64,000 bases of DNA from Argyresthia goedartella (lineage: Eukaryota; Arthropoda; Insecta; Lepidoptera; Argyresthiidae): contig OX463835.1 in the NCBI GenBank assembly GCA_949825045.1, positions 25,313,201-25,377,200 of the forward strand, in the 5' to 3' direction. The position numbers and the translations under genes are program-made. The notes under the pieces are model-generated. The model was not told where the DNA came from. It saw only the letters and a program-made list of their open reading frames with translations, and ran no database searches. Shown piece after piece: positions 32,800-44,096 of the stretch (position 1 is its first letter; the number at the start of each line of letters is the position of its first letter).

Positions 32800-33917
32800 A
32801 CTTATAACCATAATTGCGCCAACATCACTTCGGCTTACTACTAAGGGAATCTCGCAAACCTACATAATACGTTTTATGCCAAACATGCAAAACTGGTAAA
32901 GGAAAAAGTAAAGGCAACGACTTATCTCCCATCAAAACTGAGTCGAGCGCGATGGTATTTCAATCAGTGCCCGAGAACATCAGTACTCCAGATACGAGTA
33001 CCACACATAACGATTCCGCATACATCACTCACAGAGCTCCAAGAAAGTTATGTACCCAAGAGTCGCTCCTGGATATATTATATCAGAGCCTACCCAACAT
33101 GGGTATAGACTATGTAGACAAAAGACATTTGCTGCAAGAAAATCAAAAACTGCGCGCGGAATTAGATAAAGCCAATAGAGAAATAGAGATATTGAACATG
33201 GATAACAGTGGGCTAAAGAAAGTTGTCACGGACTACAAGAAGAAGGTCGACCTATATAAAGCTGTCGGAGCCGGTAGTGAGCAAGCAGAGTATGCAAAAT
33301 GACCCCGTTAAATTTTTTTTCGCCTCAATACCGAAACATTAGACCTAATATGACGAGAATAGGGTACCCTAGGACATCCCCCCGAGAATACACAAATAAT
33401 ATAGTGCAGCATTTAGACACAACCATCACAACCAGGCTAAACTTAAGTCTCGATGCCACCGACACCCAGCCCTCATCATAACACAGAGCACGAGTCCACT
33501 CCCTACACAACGCGTCGAGTCCCCAAGTGCGATTGCGGATGCTGGTGCAGATGGTCGAGGTTCAAACGCCCAGCTGTCACAGGTGCAACCCCACCTTCTA
33601 CAAGACGACGAATGCCGGAGCACGATGACGGATTCTGCTGCAGCTAAATCTCGAGCAACCACAAACGAGGCATGCAATGGAAGCCGGGTGGATAGAAAAA
33701 GGGAGTACGGCAACATAAAACCAAGAATACTTATACTGGCAGACGAAAGTGGTTGTGGTTTAAATAAAAAGTTAATGACACTGTTAGGAGGTAAATTTTG
33801 TGTACAATCCGTTATAAAACCTAGTGCTACTCTTGACCAAGTGATGGAATCACCCAACGGGTATAAAGACTTCACAAGAAGTGATTGTGTCATAGTGTTA
33901 GCTGGAGAAAACGATAA

Positions 33918-34065
33918 TGTTGGGAAAAGATTGAAGGAGATGAAACTCACGTGTCATCCTCTTCTTTTCTTCTACCCATGCGTGAGTGGATAAAGGGAAT
34001 GGAAGGTAAAGGATAAATTGGCATAGGCGCGAAATTTGAATCCTACTCCCATTCTACACCTAACA
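33918..34065 (-). repeat. BEL 3' LTR, 148 bp, internally deleted
   Basis: Matches both ends of the 394-bp LTR at 40023-40416 but lacks about 246 bp in the middle; the deletion junction is ACTCACG/TGTCATCC. Differences elsewhere are few. Confidence 0.85.
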
Positions 34066-34235
34066 TAACCGCCTCCCGAAAGAGCTATTGAGCTCTTTCA
34101 GATAATATTCCTTAAGATGAATTTCCTTAAGATGATTTTCATTATATATTTTTTTTAAATCTTATCTAAATTTAAAACTAGTTGATTTTCCTTACCTAAG
34201 TACAAAATAAAACATATAAAGCTCATGTCACTAAC

Positions 34236-35771
34236 CTAATTGTCAAACGTTGGTAGTGGACAAACCTTTGACAACGATCTGAGACAAGACCCAGAGCTCG
34301 TTTTCAGTTCGACCACATGAATGACACCGTCTGAGCCGGGATGTAGAGCGGTGACTCTCCCTTTACGCCACTGGAGAGGCGGTAAATTGTCCGATTTTAT
34401 GAGAACTAGATCTCCCAATTGAAGACTGGGGATAGGCTTACACCACTTCATGCGTTGTTGTAAATTGTGCAAATACTCTAGCTGCCATCTACGCCAGAAA
34501 TGTTGTGTTATTTGTTGTATGAGTTGCCAACGGTTGAGGCGAGAGATGGGTGTGTCATTGAAATCATACTCTGGTAGAGAATTTAGCGGTTGACCTATGA
34601 TGAAATGACCGGGTGTTAGCGCATCGAGAGTGTTTGGATCACTTTACAAGGGACATAGAGGTCGAGAATTAAGCACAGCCTCGATCTTTGCGAAGACGGT
34701 ACTCAACTCTTCGAATGTGAGAATACGCTCTCCTATTGTACGTTTTAGTAAGCCTTTAGCAGACTTGATAGCTGATTCCCAAAGTCCGCCCATATGAGGA
34801 CTATATGGAGGATTCATATGCCAGTTGACGCTAACCTTCACAAATTCAAAATTGATGTCTTTCTGATTTCGATCCCAGAAAGACTCTACCTCGCTTAGGT
34901 AGCGTTTGGCGCCTTGGAAATTCTTTCCGCAGTCAGTAAAGCAGTCCGTCACCATTCCCCTTCTCGACACGAAGCGATGAAAGCAAGCTAGAAAAGCGTT
35001 CATCAAAAGTTCTGTCACGACTTCAAGGTGGACTGCCTTGACAGCGAGACAGACGAATAAGCAGAGATACGCTTTCGTTGTCTTAGCATTGCGCAATGTA
35101 GAGACTTTCACAAGGAAAGGTCCCCCGAGATCGATGCCGACCTTGATGAATGGGCGTGCTTCACGGACTCTACTTGGAGGTAGATCGCCCATGAAGGGCT
35201 CCAGAGGTTTGGCCTTAAGCCGATGACAGCGGTGACATTTGAAAATTACATGTCGAACCACACGTCGAGCCGATAATATCCAGAACCTCTGGTGAAGAAT
35301 GTTTATCAGACACGCAGGTCCCGCATGTAAATTGACCTGGTGATAATGCTCGATGATAATGTTTGTCAGATGGTGTGCCTTGGGCAACAAAAGCGAATGC
35401 TTGACTGCATAAGGTAAGTTGGAGTGCTTAAGTCTCCCGCCGACGTGTAGGAGACCTTCTGAATCTAGGAACGGGTGGAGACGAGCGATTGGTCCCTTCA
35501 ACAAACCGTTCCCTTGAAGTGCTTTGAGGTGATCAGCAAAGACTTCCCCTTGCACCAACTTGATGGCCTTATGCAAAGCATCTCGCAGCTCTTGAGCTGC
35601 AAGTAAACCTGATACCTTGATTTTGGGATTGCGAGTGTTGTGGATGAAGCGCAACACCCACGCGAACACACGCTGCAATACAGTCAGAGAACTGAAACGA
35701 GTAATCAGTGAAAAGGAAACAGTTCCTTCACCTTTATCTTCCTTGCCGACGTTAAATGTAGAGACGGCCAT
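34236..35771 (-). pseudogene. BEL integrase and C-terminal domain
   Basis: Continuation of the BEL polyprotein. The zinc-binding region is LLLPKAHHLTNIIIEHYH followed by FKCHRCHRLKAKP. The catalytic core has D in VGIDLGGPF, D in VTDCFTDCGKNFQGA and E in GGLWESAIKSAKGL, the usual BEL layout. A stop (TAA) at 34644-34646 lies between SRPLCPL and the next block, after which SDPNTLDALTPGHF still reads in frame. The tail (LQLGDLVLIKSDNLPPLQW, 34390-34420) is the DUF5641-type domain that ends BEL polyproteins, finishing at 34236. One nonsense codon is the only break seen in this part. Confidence 0.87.
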
Positions 35772-37718
35772 CTCTGAAACCTCGTCGACTGGCTGGATGT
35801 CGGCAGGCCATGATTATGTATCTTTTTTCAGCCATGGTGGGGACCACCACAGCTCATGAGAGACGACGTCCATTGGCAACAATCCCCTACTCGCACAATC
35901 GGCTGGATTGAGTGCGGAGGGCACATAGCGCCACTTCACCAACGGGACGAGGCCTTGGATCTGAGTAACTCTATTCCCCTCATAAGTCTGGAGCTTATGA
36001 GGAGGAGTTCGAAGCCAGACCAGAACAATGCTGGAATCACACCAGTGTCACGGTGTCAGAAATGTCAATCCTACTACCTAAAACTCCTTTGACATGACAT
36101 ACCAGCCGAGCGAGGAGTACGGCTCCTGAAAGCTCGAGGCGTGGTATGGTCAGCTTTTGTTTGATTGGAGCGACTCTAGATTTCGCTAGAAGCAAATGCA
36201 CTCCTACCTCACCAGTAGAATCGACCACCCTTAAATACACGACGGCGGCAAACCCCTTTTCCGACGCGTCGCAGAAACCTAGAAGCGCACAACACAAGGG
36301 TTGAAAACTTCTTTGACATGACATACCAGCCGAGCGAGGAGTACGGCTCCTGAAAGCTCGAGGCGTGGTATGGTCAGCTTTTGTTTGATTGGAGCGACTC
36401 TAGATTTCGCTAGAAGCAAATGCACTCCTACCTCACCAGTAGAATCGACCACCCTTAAATACACGACGGCGGCAAACCCCTTTTCCGACGCGTCGCAGAA
36501 ACCTAGAAGCGCACAACACAAGGGTTGTCTACTTAGGATGAACCTTGGTATTTGAGGAATTTTCAGGGAGCTGAAACCACCCACGAAGGAATCCCAGACG
36601 TTGGCGATTTCTTCGGGCAGTTGATCATCCCATGATACATCATGAGCCCACAAACGCTGCATGATCGCCTTTGCGTAAAATGTAACCGGTGCCAAATATC
36701 CACAAGGGTCGTCAATCCTAGCGATATTTGAAAGTATTTGCCTTTTAGTATTGCACGGACCCAAATGTCCGACATGATAAACGAAACTATCGGTCCTAGA
36801 GTTCCATTCAATCCCGAGAATTTTAAAAATGTTGTCCCCTGATTCTTCGAATCGAAGGGGCGCTTCAAGATGATCAGACGGATAGCCTTCCAACACCTCG
36901 GCGCTGTTACTCGACCACTTCCTCACTGAAGAGCCTCCTTGAGCCAACACATCGACCACCTGTGCTGCAAAACTCTGGCTGACTGTGATGACATCATCGA
37001 CGAAGGTGTCTTCCTGCAGAACTCTAGCAGCCTCGGGATGCGTGGCTTCGTTGAGTGTGGCGAGCTCGTGTACGACTCGAATCGCTAAGTAGGCGGCGCT
37101 AGAAACCCCGTAAGTCACAGTCGTGAGCTCAAACTGTTGTAAAGGACGATGCGGTGATTCGCGCCAAAATATAGTCTGGAACCTGCAGTCGTCATCGTGC
37201 ATCCGGATCTGCCGATACATTTGTTTTATATCGCAGGTGAACACGATGGGATGCGTCCTGAAACGTAAAATGATGTCCTCTATATTTTGTTGCAACTTGG
37301 GACCCGGCATCAAAACCTGATTGAGCGACACGCCTGAGCTACTAGCCACTGATGCGTCGAACACAGCCCTCAGTTTGGTTGTACTACTACTCTCCTTTAA
37401 GATTCCATGGTGGGGAATGAAGTACCTTTCCTTTGTAGAGACATCATATATTGGGCGCATGTGACCTGTCTCTAGATAGTCGGCCATGAAATCTACATAC
37501 ATTTCCTTGAGTTTGACGTCTCTGAGAAGCTTTTGCTTCAAATTGTGGAAGCGCCTCAGAGCGTTATTGCGAGTTTCCCCTAGAGGTTTTTGAATTGGCT
37601 TGAACGGTAAACGAACCATAAACCTTCCTGTGACATCTCGTGTATGAGTCTCTACAAAATGTTTTTCACACAGCCGATTCTCTGGATCCTGTAAAACCTT
37701 GGAAGGTACCTCCTCGAC
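35772..37718 (-). pseudogene. BEL reverse transcriptase and RNase H, with a tandem duplication
   Basis: In frame with the upstream part after a single TAG at 37719-37721. RT blocks: YFIPHHGILKESSSTTKLR, VFDASVASSSGVSLNQ, FTCDIKQMYRQIRM, TVTYGVSSAAYLAIR and the active site DTFVDDVITV (FVDD form, about 37000). GYLAPVTFYAKAIMQRLW leads to the RNase H-like part (LLGFCDASEKGFAAVVYLR). There a 216-bp stretch is present twice (36312-36527 and 36088-36303), shifting the frame. After it, the typical BEL block LNPADCASRGL is readable at about 35910, followed by a stop (TAA) near 35817 and then the integrase part. Confidence 0.85.
36088..36527. repeat. Tandem duplication of 216 bp, period 224, inside BEL pol
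   Basis: 36088-36303 and 36312-36527 are the same by eye, separated by AAAACTTC. Both translate to the same RNase H segment (FCDASEKGF to ARLVCHVK). Because the period is not a multiple of three, the frame is lost. Confidence 0.88.
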
Positions 37719-39662
37719 CTACCAGAACCTGGTTAACACCGAGTCCAAGTCGACAGTGCAGGACAAAGACACTACTTGATGACACGACGAACTCTCCACG
37801 GGAGCTCTACCCATCAAAACCCAGCCAAATATAGAACCATGGGCGACTGGCATTCCCTCATCCAGCTGCAGTCTCCTTCCATCGAATATTTGATTAAAAA
37901 GATCCATTCCTATCAATAAATCTATGGGACTAGGAACCGAGAAGAATTTGTCTGCGAGAGAGACATCCTTGCAAGTCTCTATCACCTCAGCAGACACCTT
38001 AACAGTGGGGAGTGACCCCGAAATTCGTCTAATGACGATCGCTGACGTTACCAGTGGAGACCCTTTACCTTGTAGAGAATGAATAGAACATTGAATGCTT
38101 CCACCGGTACGCTGTTGTTCCTTACCGCCTAAACCATACAGTATACCAGAAGTTGAGCGAGGTAGTCGCAACTTCTGTGCCAAACACTCTGTCACAATAG
38201 AGACTTGAGAACCACTGTCTATAAGGGCCCTTGCAGTGTGAAGGTTACCGCTGATGTCTTGGACACCCACCAGAGCTGTACCTAGTAGCATGGTAGATTC
38301 ACCCTGAATACCATGAATACCTTGAGGTTGGACTGTGGAGTTTAAAGTCGACACAGCAGCCTCGTTTGCCGATGACTCTGGAGTGGGTTCCACCTTAGAT
38401 TGGTTGTTTCCTATGTGGAGCTTAGAATGATGGCGACCTTGGCATGTAGAGCAGCTGCTCTTGGACATGCATGATGTAACCTTATGATTTCGTAGACAAT
38501 TAAAACAAAGTCTGTTTGCCATGACAAACTCCCTACGTTGAGTTGGTGTCATAGAATTGCATTTCTCACATGCATATAGACCATGTTCCCCTTGACACAT
38601 GATACAAGCAGGTGCGCTAACAGTAAATGAAGATTTGGGTGGGTTAGTGTGTGTGACACTAGAACCGCTAGTGTGTGTTCCCTTGGCCCCGGTGGCAGTG
38701 ACAGATTCCAAAACTCTGAGCTGAGTTTCCAAAAAGTTTAGTAAGGTGTCATATTCTGGAATGTCATTCGGTGAACCGCCATGAGCAAGTTCGAACCGTC
38801 TGCGTAGATCGACGGGAAGCTTCCTTAGTGTTGTATGAAGTAGTACAAAACTCCATGATTGGACGTTGAACCCTAGTGCGGATAACGCCTGTAGTCCTTC
38901 CTTGAGAGTATTCACTAATTTGCGCAAACCAACATTGTAATTAGATTTATCGTTAAGTGAAGACATTGTGAGAATGTTCTCCAAATGTTTGTCAGTAATA
39001 AACCTTTTATTTTGATACTGGTCAACAATAATTTGATATGCCACTATGTAATTTGCATCAGAAAGCTCCAAGTGTTTGATAAGATTTAACGGCTCCTTAT
39101 CCAAAACGCTAATTAGGTAGTGCATTTTCTGGACACTACCCAGCTCAGAGTTTTGGTGTATCAAACTGTCAAAGAGAGCAATGAAGTTTTGCCATTCAGT
39201 GTAATTGCCGGAGAAACGAGTCAAACTTATCTTCGGTAAACAAAATTGTTTTGTCTTTATAACCCCTTGATTTGATGTGTTTGTGTGTGTCTGTGTTTCA
39301 TCTATCAGAGATTGTTGTAATACTTGTATAGAGTAATACATGTCACTGAATTTGCAAAACCTCTGCTCTGTTTCATTCTGCAAAGCCTCATCATTACACA
39401 TTGTCATGATGTCGGTGTAAGCCTTTTGATAACGTTCGCGAAACGTATCTAAATCCTTGTATCGTGCTTTGAATTGAGAAACGAGCGCTGAATCTAGCGG
39501 CTTTTGAACACTTAGTTTGTACGCAATGTTATAAAGGTTTGACATGAACTTCTCATAAGTACTCATTGCTAAAGCTTTCGCCCGTAAAGTTGGATCCAAT
39601 GCAAGGCTAGGCTTGATAGGATTCATTTCAATATCTGACGACGGTCTATCTTCCGAATTCAT
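37719..39662 (-). pseudogene. BEL gag and protease
   Basis: Open for 647 codons from ATG 39662. The N-terminal half is a DUF1759-type BEL gag (LPKISLTRFSGNYTEWQNF at about residue 140; KMHYLISVLDKEPL). A zinc-knuckle region follows with repeated Cys pairs (CIMCQGEHGLYACEKC, LCFNCLRNHKVTSC, SCSTCQGRHHSKLH). The protease carries ARALIDSGSQVSIVTE and GLGGKEQQR, then DLLIGMDLFNQIFDGR. The frame ends in a TAG (37719-37721) after the conserved block LDSVLTRFW, and translation of the next bases continues BEL homology, so the TAG is a nonsense mutation and not the natural end. Confidence 0.9.
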
Positions 39663-40022
39663 GACAAAATCTATCGAAATGTAACACAGAAACTCGAAAC
39701 CTATTGTTTGTTTACTTTTGTTTGACGTTTGATTGAAGTGAGTGAATAAATGACAATTACCGATTCAGTATTGCTAGTAAAAATAATATAATGGGTGCGT
39801 TCCAGTAGTGCAGGTTGGTTCCGATTTTCCTAACCTTTACTAAGTCGGATCCTACAACAATATTGTGGAACAAGCACAACTATGCATATCTACCCCCGAA
39901 CTATGAATAAAAGCAAAATTACCTTGAAATACGAAAAATGATGATTCACGATTAGAATTTGATGAATTAGAATGACAAAAAGGGAAAATAACAGGGATAT
40001 TCGGTTGAAGGACCACGAAGGA
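39663..40022 (-). other. BEL 5' leader
   Basis: Non-coding stretch between the 5' LTR and the gag start codon. It contains the candidate primer-binding site at its LTR end and otherwise no recognisable feature. Confidence 0.6.
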
Positions 40023-40416
40023 TGTTGGGAAAAGATTGAAGGAGATGAAACTCACGCGTGCTCCTCTTCGCTGGTTCAATGATGAGTCTGAGGCTTCTGG
40101 TGTTCTTGCCTGATTTGAGTGGGCTTCAATCACTTTCCGTTCATCGGGTGAGGTTGCTGATTCTCCTTATCGCGACGGTTGTAAGGCGACGCGAAGACTC
40201 GAGCCCATAGAAAAGCAGTTGACGGGACAAAACGGTAATGTCGACCGAACCGATCCGTGGCGCACTCGGAAGTCGTGGCAAAAGTGTGGTGTCTATGACA
40301 GCTGTCATCCTCTTCTTTTCTTCTACCCACGCGTGAGTGGATAATGGGAATGGAAGGTAAAGGATAAATTGGCTTAGGCGCGAAATTTGAATCCTACTCC
40401 TATTCTACACCTAACA
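40023..40416 (-). repeat. BEL 5' LTR, 394 bp, complete
   Basis: Begins TGTTAGGTGTAGAAT on the minus strand and ends CTTTTCCCAACA. It is the full-length partner of the shortened LTR at 33918-34065. Confidence 0.88.
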
Positions 40417-40909
40417 GATAAAGATCCGTTAATATTGCAATCTTTGTTGTATTCGAACCTAAGTAAACTTGCACATACAAATGTTATACTATGCAATGTA
40501 GGGACCACTAGTAACCTGAATGAGAAGAAAGTAAACGGAGTTTTTCAGTTAGTGTGCTCTGGTTTCTCACACGCCACATATCTGGATATTTGTAACAACG
40601 AGAGCAGTACTCCAAGAAAGCTCCCTAAACAAATTATATGTAGGATTCTACTAAAGGATATCCTAAGACATAACTATAGGCACAATCTGACAAAATATTA
40701 AAAAAAACAAAAATCGCTTTACACCAATGTAGAGACCCAAACTGACGAGACTTCTGGACCTCTTCAGGTTCCAAATAACTCAGAAAAATGCAGCATCGAG
40801 ACTCAAACTGACATTGTTCACGAAGAAAAGCTATTAGACTCAACGAAGACTGAAAATTTAAAAAACATTTTTTTTCTTTAATAACTCAAAATTAATATCC
40901 AAAGCGTTC

Positions 40910-43275
40910 TACCTAAAAAGGAAATATTAGAGTTGACCTTATCTGAGTTGTCGGAATCTGGTATGAAACCCGACATTCTATGTCTAACCGAAACTTTTGT
41001 CGAATCTGGAAGTGAGAGTAATATAAGACTGTGTGGCTATGAACTAGCAGCAAACTTTTCCAGAAACAAAAAAAGGGGCGGCTCCTGCATTCTGGTAAAA
41101 AGTGGAATGATTTATAAAAAAATAAAAAACATTGATAATCTTGCTCTACCTAATATTTTTGAATGTTGTAGTATCCATCTATATCATTATAACACCATAA
41201 TTGTGTGCATCTATAGAACATCAGAGGTTGAAATATTTATGGACCGTCTAGAATTATTGCTTTAAACTTTAAAACTTAAATATAAAAACAAGGAAATTAT
41301 AATAGCTGGTGACATAAATATAAATATTCTTAAGCATGACATTATAACTAGAAATTTAACTGACATTATTAATACTAACAATTTGATATTTCATATTACA
41401 GAACCAACTAGACAAGCATCATGCATTGACCATATAATTAGCAATATAGAGTGTGCCGTAGGAACAATCATACCCCTGGGGTTGTAAGATCACAAAACAG
41501 CACAACTACTAACGATTCCTGTCAGTAATAAGAAAATACTACCAAAGGCGACATTAAAATTTAAAAGAGATTATTCAAATGAAAATGTTATAAAATTTTA
41601 TGACTGCATTAGCTCATTACCTTTCTCAGAGGTGTATGAGGAAAGTGACCTAAACAAAGCGTTCAATATTTTTCATGAATTGTTCTGCTTATTTTATGAC
41701 CTTTGTTTTCCCATCATCAGAATCAAAAGAAACACACAAGGAAAACCAAAATGGGTGTCTAAAGGACTTAAAGTAAGCTGTAAAACAAAGAGATCTCTTA
41801 GGTTCGCATTTTACAAAAACAAAACGGAATATAACAAAATAAAATACCAACAATTCTCAAAACTATTAAAAAAAATATAATATCCCAGCAGCAAGCAAAC
41901 AATAAATATGTGAATAATAGCAAAAACAATAGAGCATCCTGGAATGTGGTAAAAAATGAATCGGGAAATAATCAAAACTTACCACATTTTATACAAGGTT
42001 TTAGTCATGAGGACAAAGTTTTCAAAGAACCATTAGAAATAGCAAATACATTTAACGAGTATTTTATAAAAATCTCGAATAAAGTAAATCATGACCTAAT
42101 TCCGACAGGTGGTGGATATAGAACTCACCAGAGTATCTTCCTGAATCCGTATGACAGTATAAACGTGAGGAAACTGGTTATGTCCTTAAATAATACTAAT
42201 TCAGAAGGATATGACGGTATATCTGTTGCAGGCAATTTGTATGATTCAGCATTTTACAAACGGCGTAGTCCGTTTACAAACGCGTGCTGCTATGTAATAT
42301 GCCGAAGGCAAATTGACACTCCTTTATGTTTTTAGTATATTTTGTTGTTCTTACATGTTCAACCTAACACGAAGGATAAACGAGGCTTCGCTTCGCTCAC
42401 CCTCTTTACCCTTCACCTAAGCTACCGCAGCGTTTTGCCCTGAGAATTTGCTATTTTAATTTCAATTTGCAATTTGCAATAAACAAATTCGGAGTCCCTC
42501 AGGGCAGTGTTCTCGGGCCCTTCCTATTTTTACTCTATATTAATGACCTACCCGATGTTACAAATCAAAACTGTATCTTATTTGCGGACAATATATTAAT
42601 AAACGTAACGCGTGCAATAGATGATGATATTTCTTTTCATGAGTCTGACATCAATGCCGCAATTATAAGTATAGTTCAATGGCTACATAATAATAATTGA
42701 CAGGTTAATTTAAGTAAAACAATGTACATTAATTTTAATAATTTTGAAAAATTCAAGAGATACATGACGTTAAATGTAAATTATAATGGACAAATTCTTG
42801 AGGAGGCATTATTAGGTATCAATATAGATCGACATTTAAATTGGAAACTCACACTGACAAAGTTTGCAAGAAAATGAATAGATTTGTATATGTATTAGGT
42901 AGACTTCGGAAAACGACGAATAAAAAGATTGCTCTAATTGCTTATCATGGTTATGTGGGGTCTATACTACGATACGGTCTCGTAATTTGGGGAAACGGCA
43001 CTGAGATAAATGATGTTTTTATTGCACAAAAAAAATGTGTGCGTGCCATTTTCGGTATGGCCCCATATGAACCCTGTGTTCATTAAGTTAAATATATTAC
43101 CCTTACCATGTGTGTACATCCACAAAATTGGAAAATTTGTTAAAACCAACCCACAATTGTTTATAACGGCTCAGGATAAGTATTTAAGAAACACAAGAAA
43201 TTCGACTAGGTTGGTGTATATAACCACATCCCAAGAACATTACTGTATCTCAAAAATTGTTCTGCGATGTGTGTA
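40910..43275 (+). pseudogene. LINE-C ORF2: endonuclease and RT, truncated in the RT core
   Basis: Endonuclease blocks: KPDILCLTETFVESGS (40969), RGGSCILVKSG, IIVCIYRTSE, AGDININILK (41305) and DHKTAQ. A linker follows (KWVSKGLKVSCKTKRSLR, similar to LINE-A), then SEGYDGIS at about 42215. There the RT core is missing: a hairpin repeat and short filler occupy 42230-42485. The RT resumes with FGVPQGSVLGPFLFLLYIND, and the active site reads LFADN where LFADD is expected. The rest runs through RYGLVIWGNGTE and AQKKCVRAIFG to about 43275. Frames change several times. Both the deletion and the changed Asp mean it cannot be active. Confidence 0.8.
42308..42450. repeat. Dispersed hairpin repeat, copy 2
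   Basis: Partner of 24244-24385. The stem here (42371-42385 with 42400-42414) has three mismatches and the loop sequence is kept. It lies in the gap of the LINE-C RT. Confidence 0.7.
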
Positions 43276-43550
43276 AAAAAAAATAACAATACCCATAAAT
43301 ATGTTTAAGTCCGAACTGTTTAAATGGTTATTAGTCAAATGATTTACTCTATAGATGCATTTCTCAATAATAAATAATAATCAATCATTAAATGTTAATC
43401 GATGTATAATTATTAAGTATTTCCTTTTTTGTAAAATATATAAAAATTTGCATGCTAAAATTAATAGCTGATAAAGTGTTCTTAAATAATATCCTACCAT
43501 CTACTTGTACCCTTATCTTAGCAAATAAAAATCTCTATCTCTCTGTCTTT

Positions 43551-44096
43551 AATAATCTTTTACTGAACAATAACAAAACTAAATGTATTCGGTTTATACT
43601 CCCAAATGTTAAACAAGTCTTGGCTAATGTTAATGTTAAAGGTGAAAATTTTAAAACTGTAGATAGAACGGTATTGCTAGGAATTACCTTAGATAATAAG
43701 CTTCATGGGGCCTACACATAGATAAGCTATCGAAAAAACTCAGTTCCGCAGTTTATGCTGTCAAAAAATGCATCTTTCTACGGCCGTGAAAACAGCTAGA
43801 CTAGTTTAATTCAGCTACTTCCATAGCATTATGTCTACCGGCATACTGCTGTGGGGGAACACTGCAGACATTGACATAATATTTGTGCTGCAAAAAAGGG
43901 CTGTTCGTTCAATATACAATGTGGGTCCCAGAGAGTCACTGCGTTGTAAATTTAAGGAAATTAACATTAAGACAGTGCCGTGTCAGTATATTTATAAAAA
44001 CCAAATGAACGTCCACAAAAATATTGATAAATTTCCTAAGAATAGCGACAGGCACAATTTCAACACTAGAAATCGGAATTAACTAGCTATACCTAC
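43551..44096 (+). pseudogene. LINE-B ORF2, 3' part
   Basis: Resumes the RT of LINE-B with NLLLNNNKTKCIRFILPNV, then VLLGITLDNKLH. After frame changes near 43721 and 43800 come GILLWGNTADIDIIFVLQKR and AVRSIYNVGPRESLR, ending with HNFNTRNRN at about 44080. The usual C-terminal residues after this point are missing, so the LINE is truncated at its 3' end, where LINE-D starts. Confidence 0.78.

Larger units (their letters stand above)
33918..40416 (-). mobile_element. BEL/Pao LTR retrotransposon, 6499 bp, TSD GATAA
   Basis: Flanked by GATAA at 33913-33917 and 40417-40421, directly outside the TG...CA ends (TGTTGGGAAAAG and CACCTAACA). It interrupts LINE-C ORF1 inside the esterase-like domain, and the host frame resumes on the far side. 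It is read on the minus strand: 5' LTR at the right (40023-40416), a leader of 360 bp, one long gag-pol frame starting at 39662, and the 3' LTR at the left. A TGGTCCTTCAACCG stretch seven bases inside the 5' LTR is a possible primer-binding site. The polyprotein is broken by a few stops and a tandem duplication. All BEL domains are present. Confidence 0.93.
32339..40701 (+). pseudogene. LINE-C ORF1: PHD finger, coiled coil, SGNH-like domain (split gene)
   Basis: Exists in three parts: 32339-32420, 32803-33917 and 40422-40701. The start MMKCSVCAGVLF with CVICKDTC is the first half of a Cys4-His-Cys3 PHD finger; the second half (an NHC motif, then CQTCKTGKGKSKGN at about 32880) lies beyond the MITE. 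A coiled coil follows (LLQENQKLRAELDKANREIE, 33129). From about 33721 the esterase-like domain reads RILILADESGCGLN (block I) and VIVLAGENDN (block III), where the BEL element enters at 33918. The last part resumes at 40422 and ends at about 40701. Block I has Glu where Ser is expected, with a Ser one position later. Several frame changes. PHD plus esterase is the combination known from CR1-like ORF1 proteins. Confidence 0.78.
31912..43550 (+). mobile_element. LINE-C: CR1-like LINE inserted in LINE-B and itself interrupted three times
   Basis: The 5' end is at ACGCCAGTCTTTGACG directly after the LINE-B RT codon AAT, and the 3' end is a TCTC-rich tail (CTCTATCTCTCTGTC) before LINE-B resumes with AAT. 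Without its guests it is about 4.5 kb: a 5' leader of about 430 bp, ORF1 with PHD finger, coiled coil and esterase-like domain, and ORF2 with endonuclease and RT. The guests are a MITE (32421-32799), a BEL element (33918-40416) and a hairpin repeat that replaced part of the RT (about 42230-42485). ORF1 and ORF2 resemble those of LINE-A. Confidence 0.82.
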
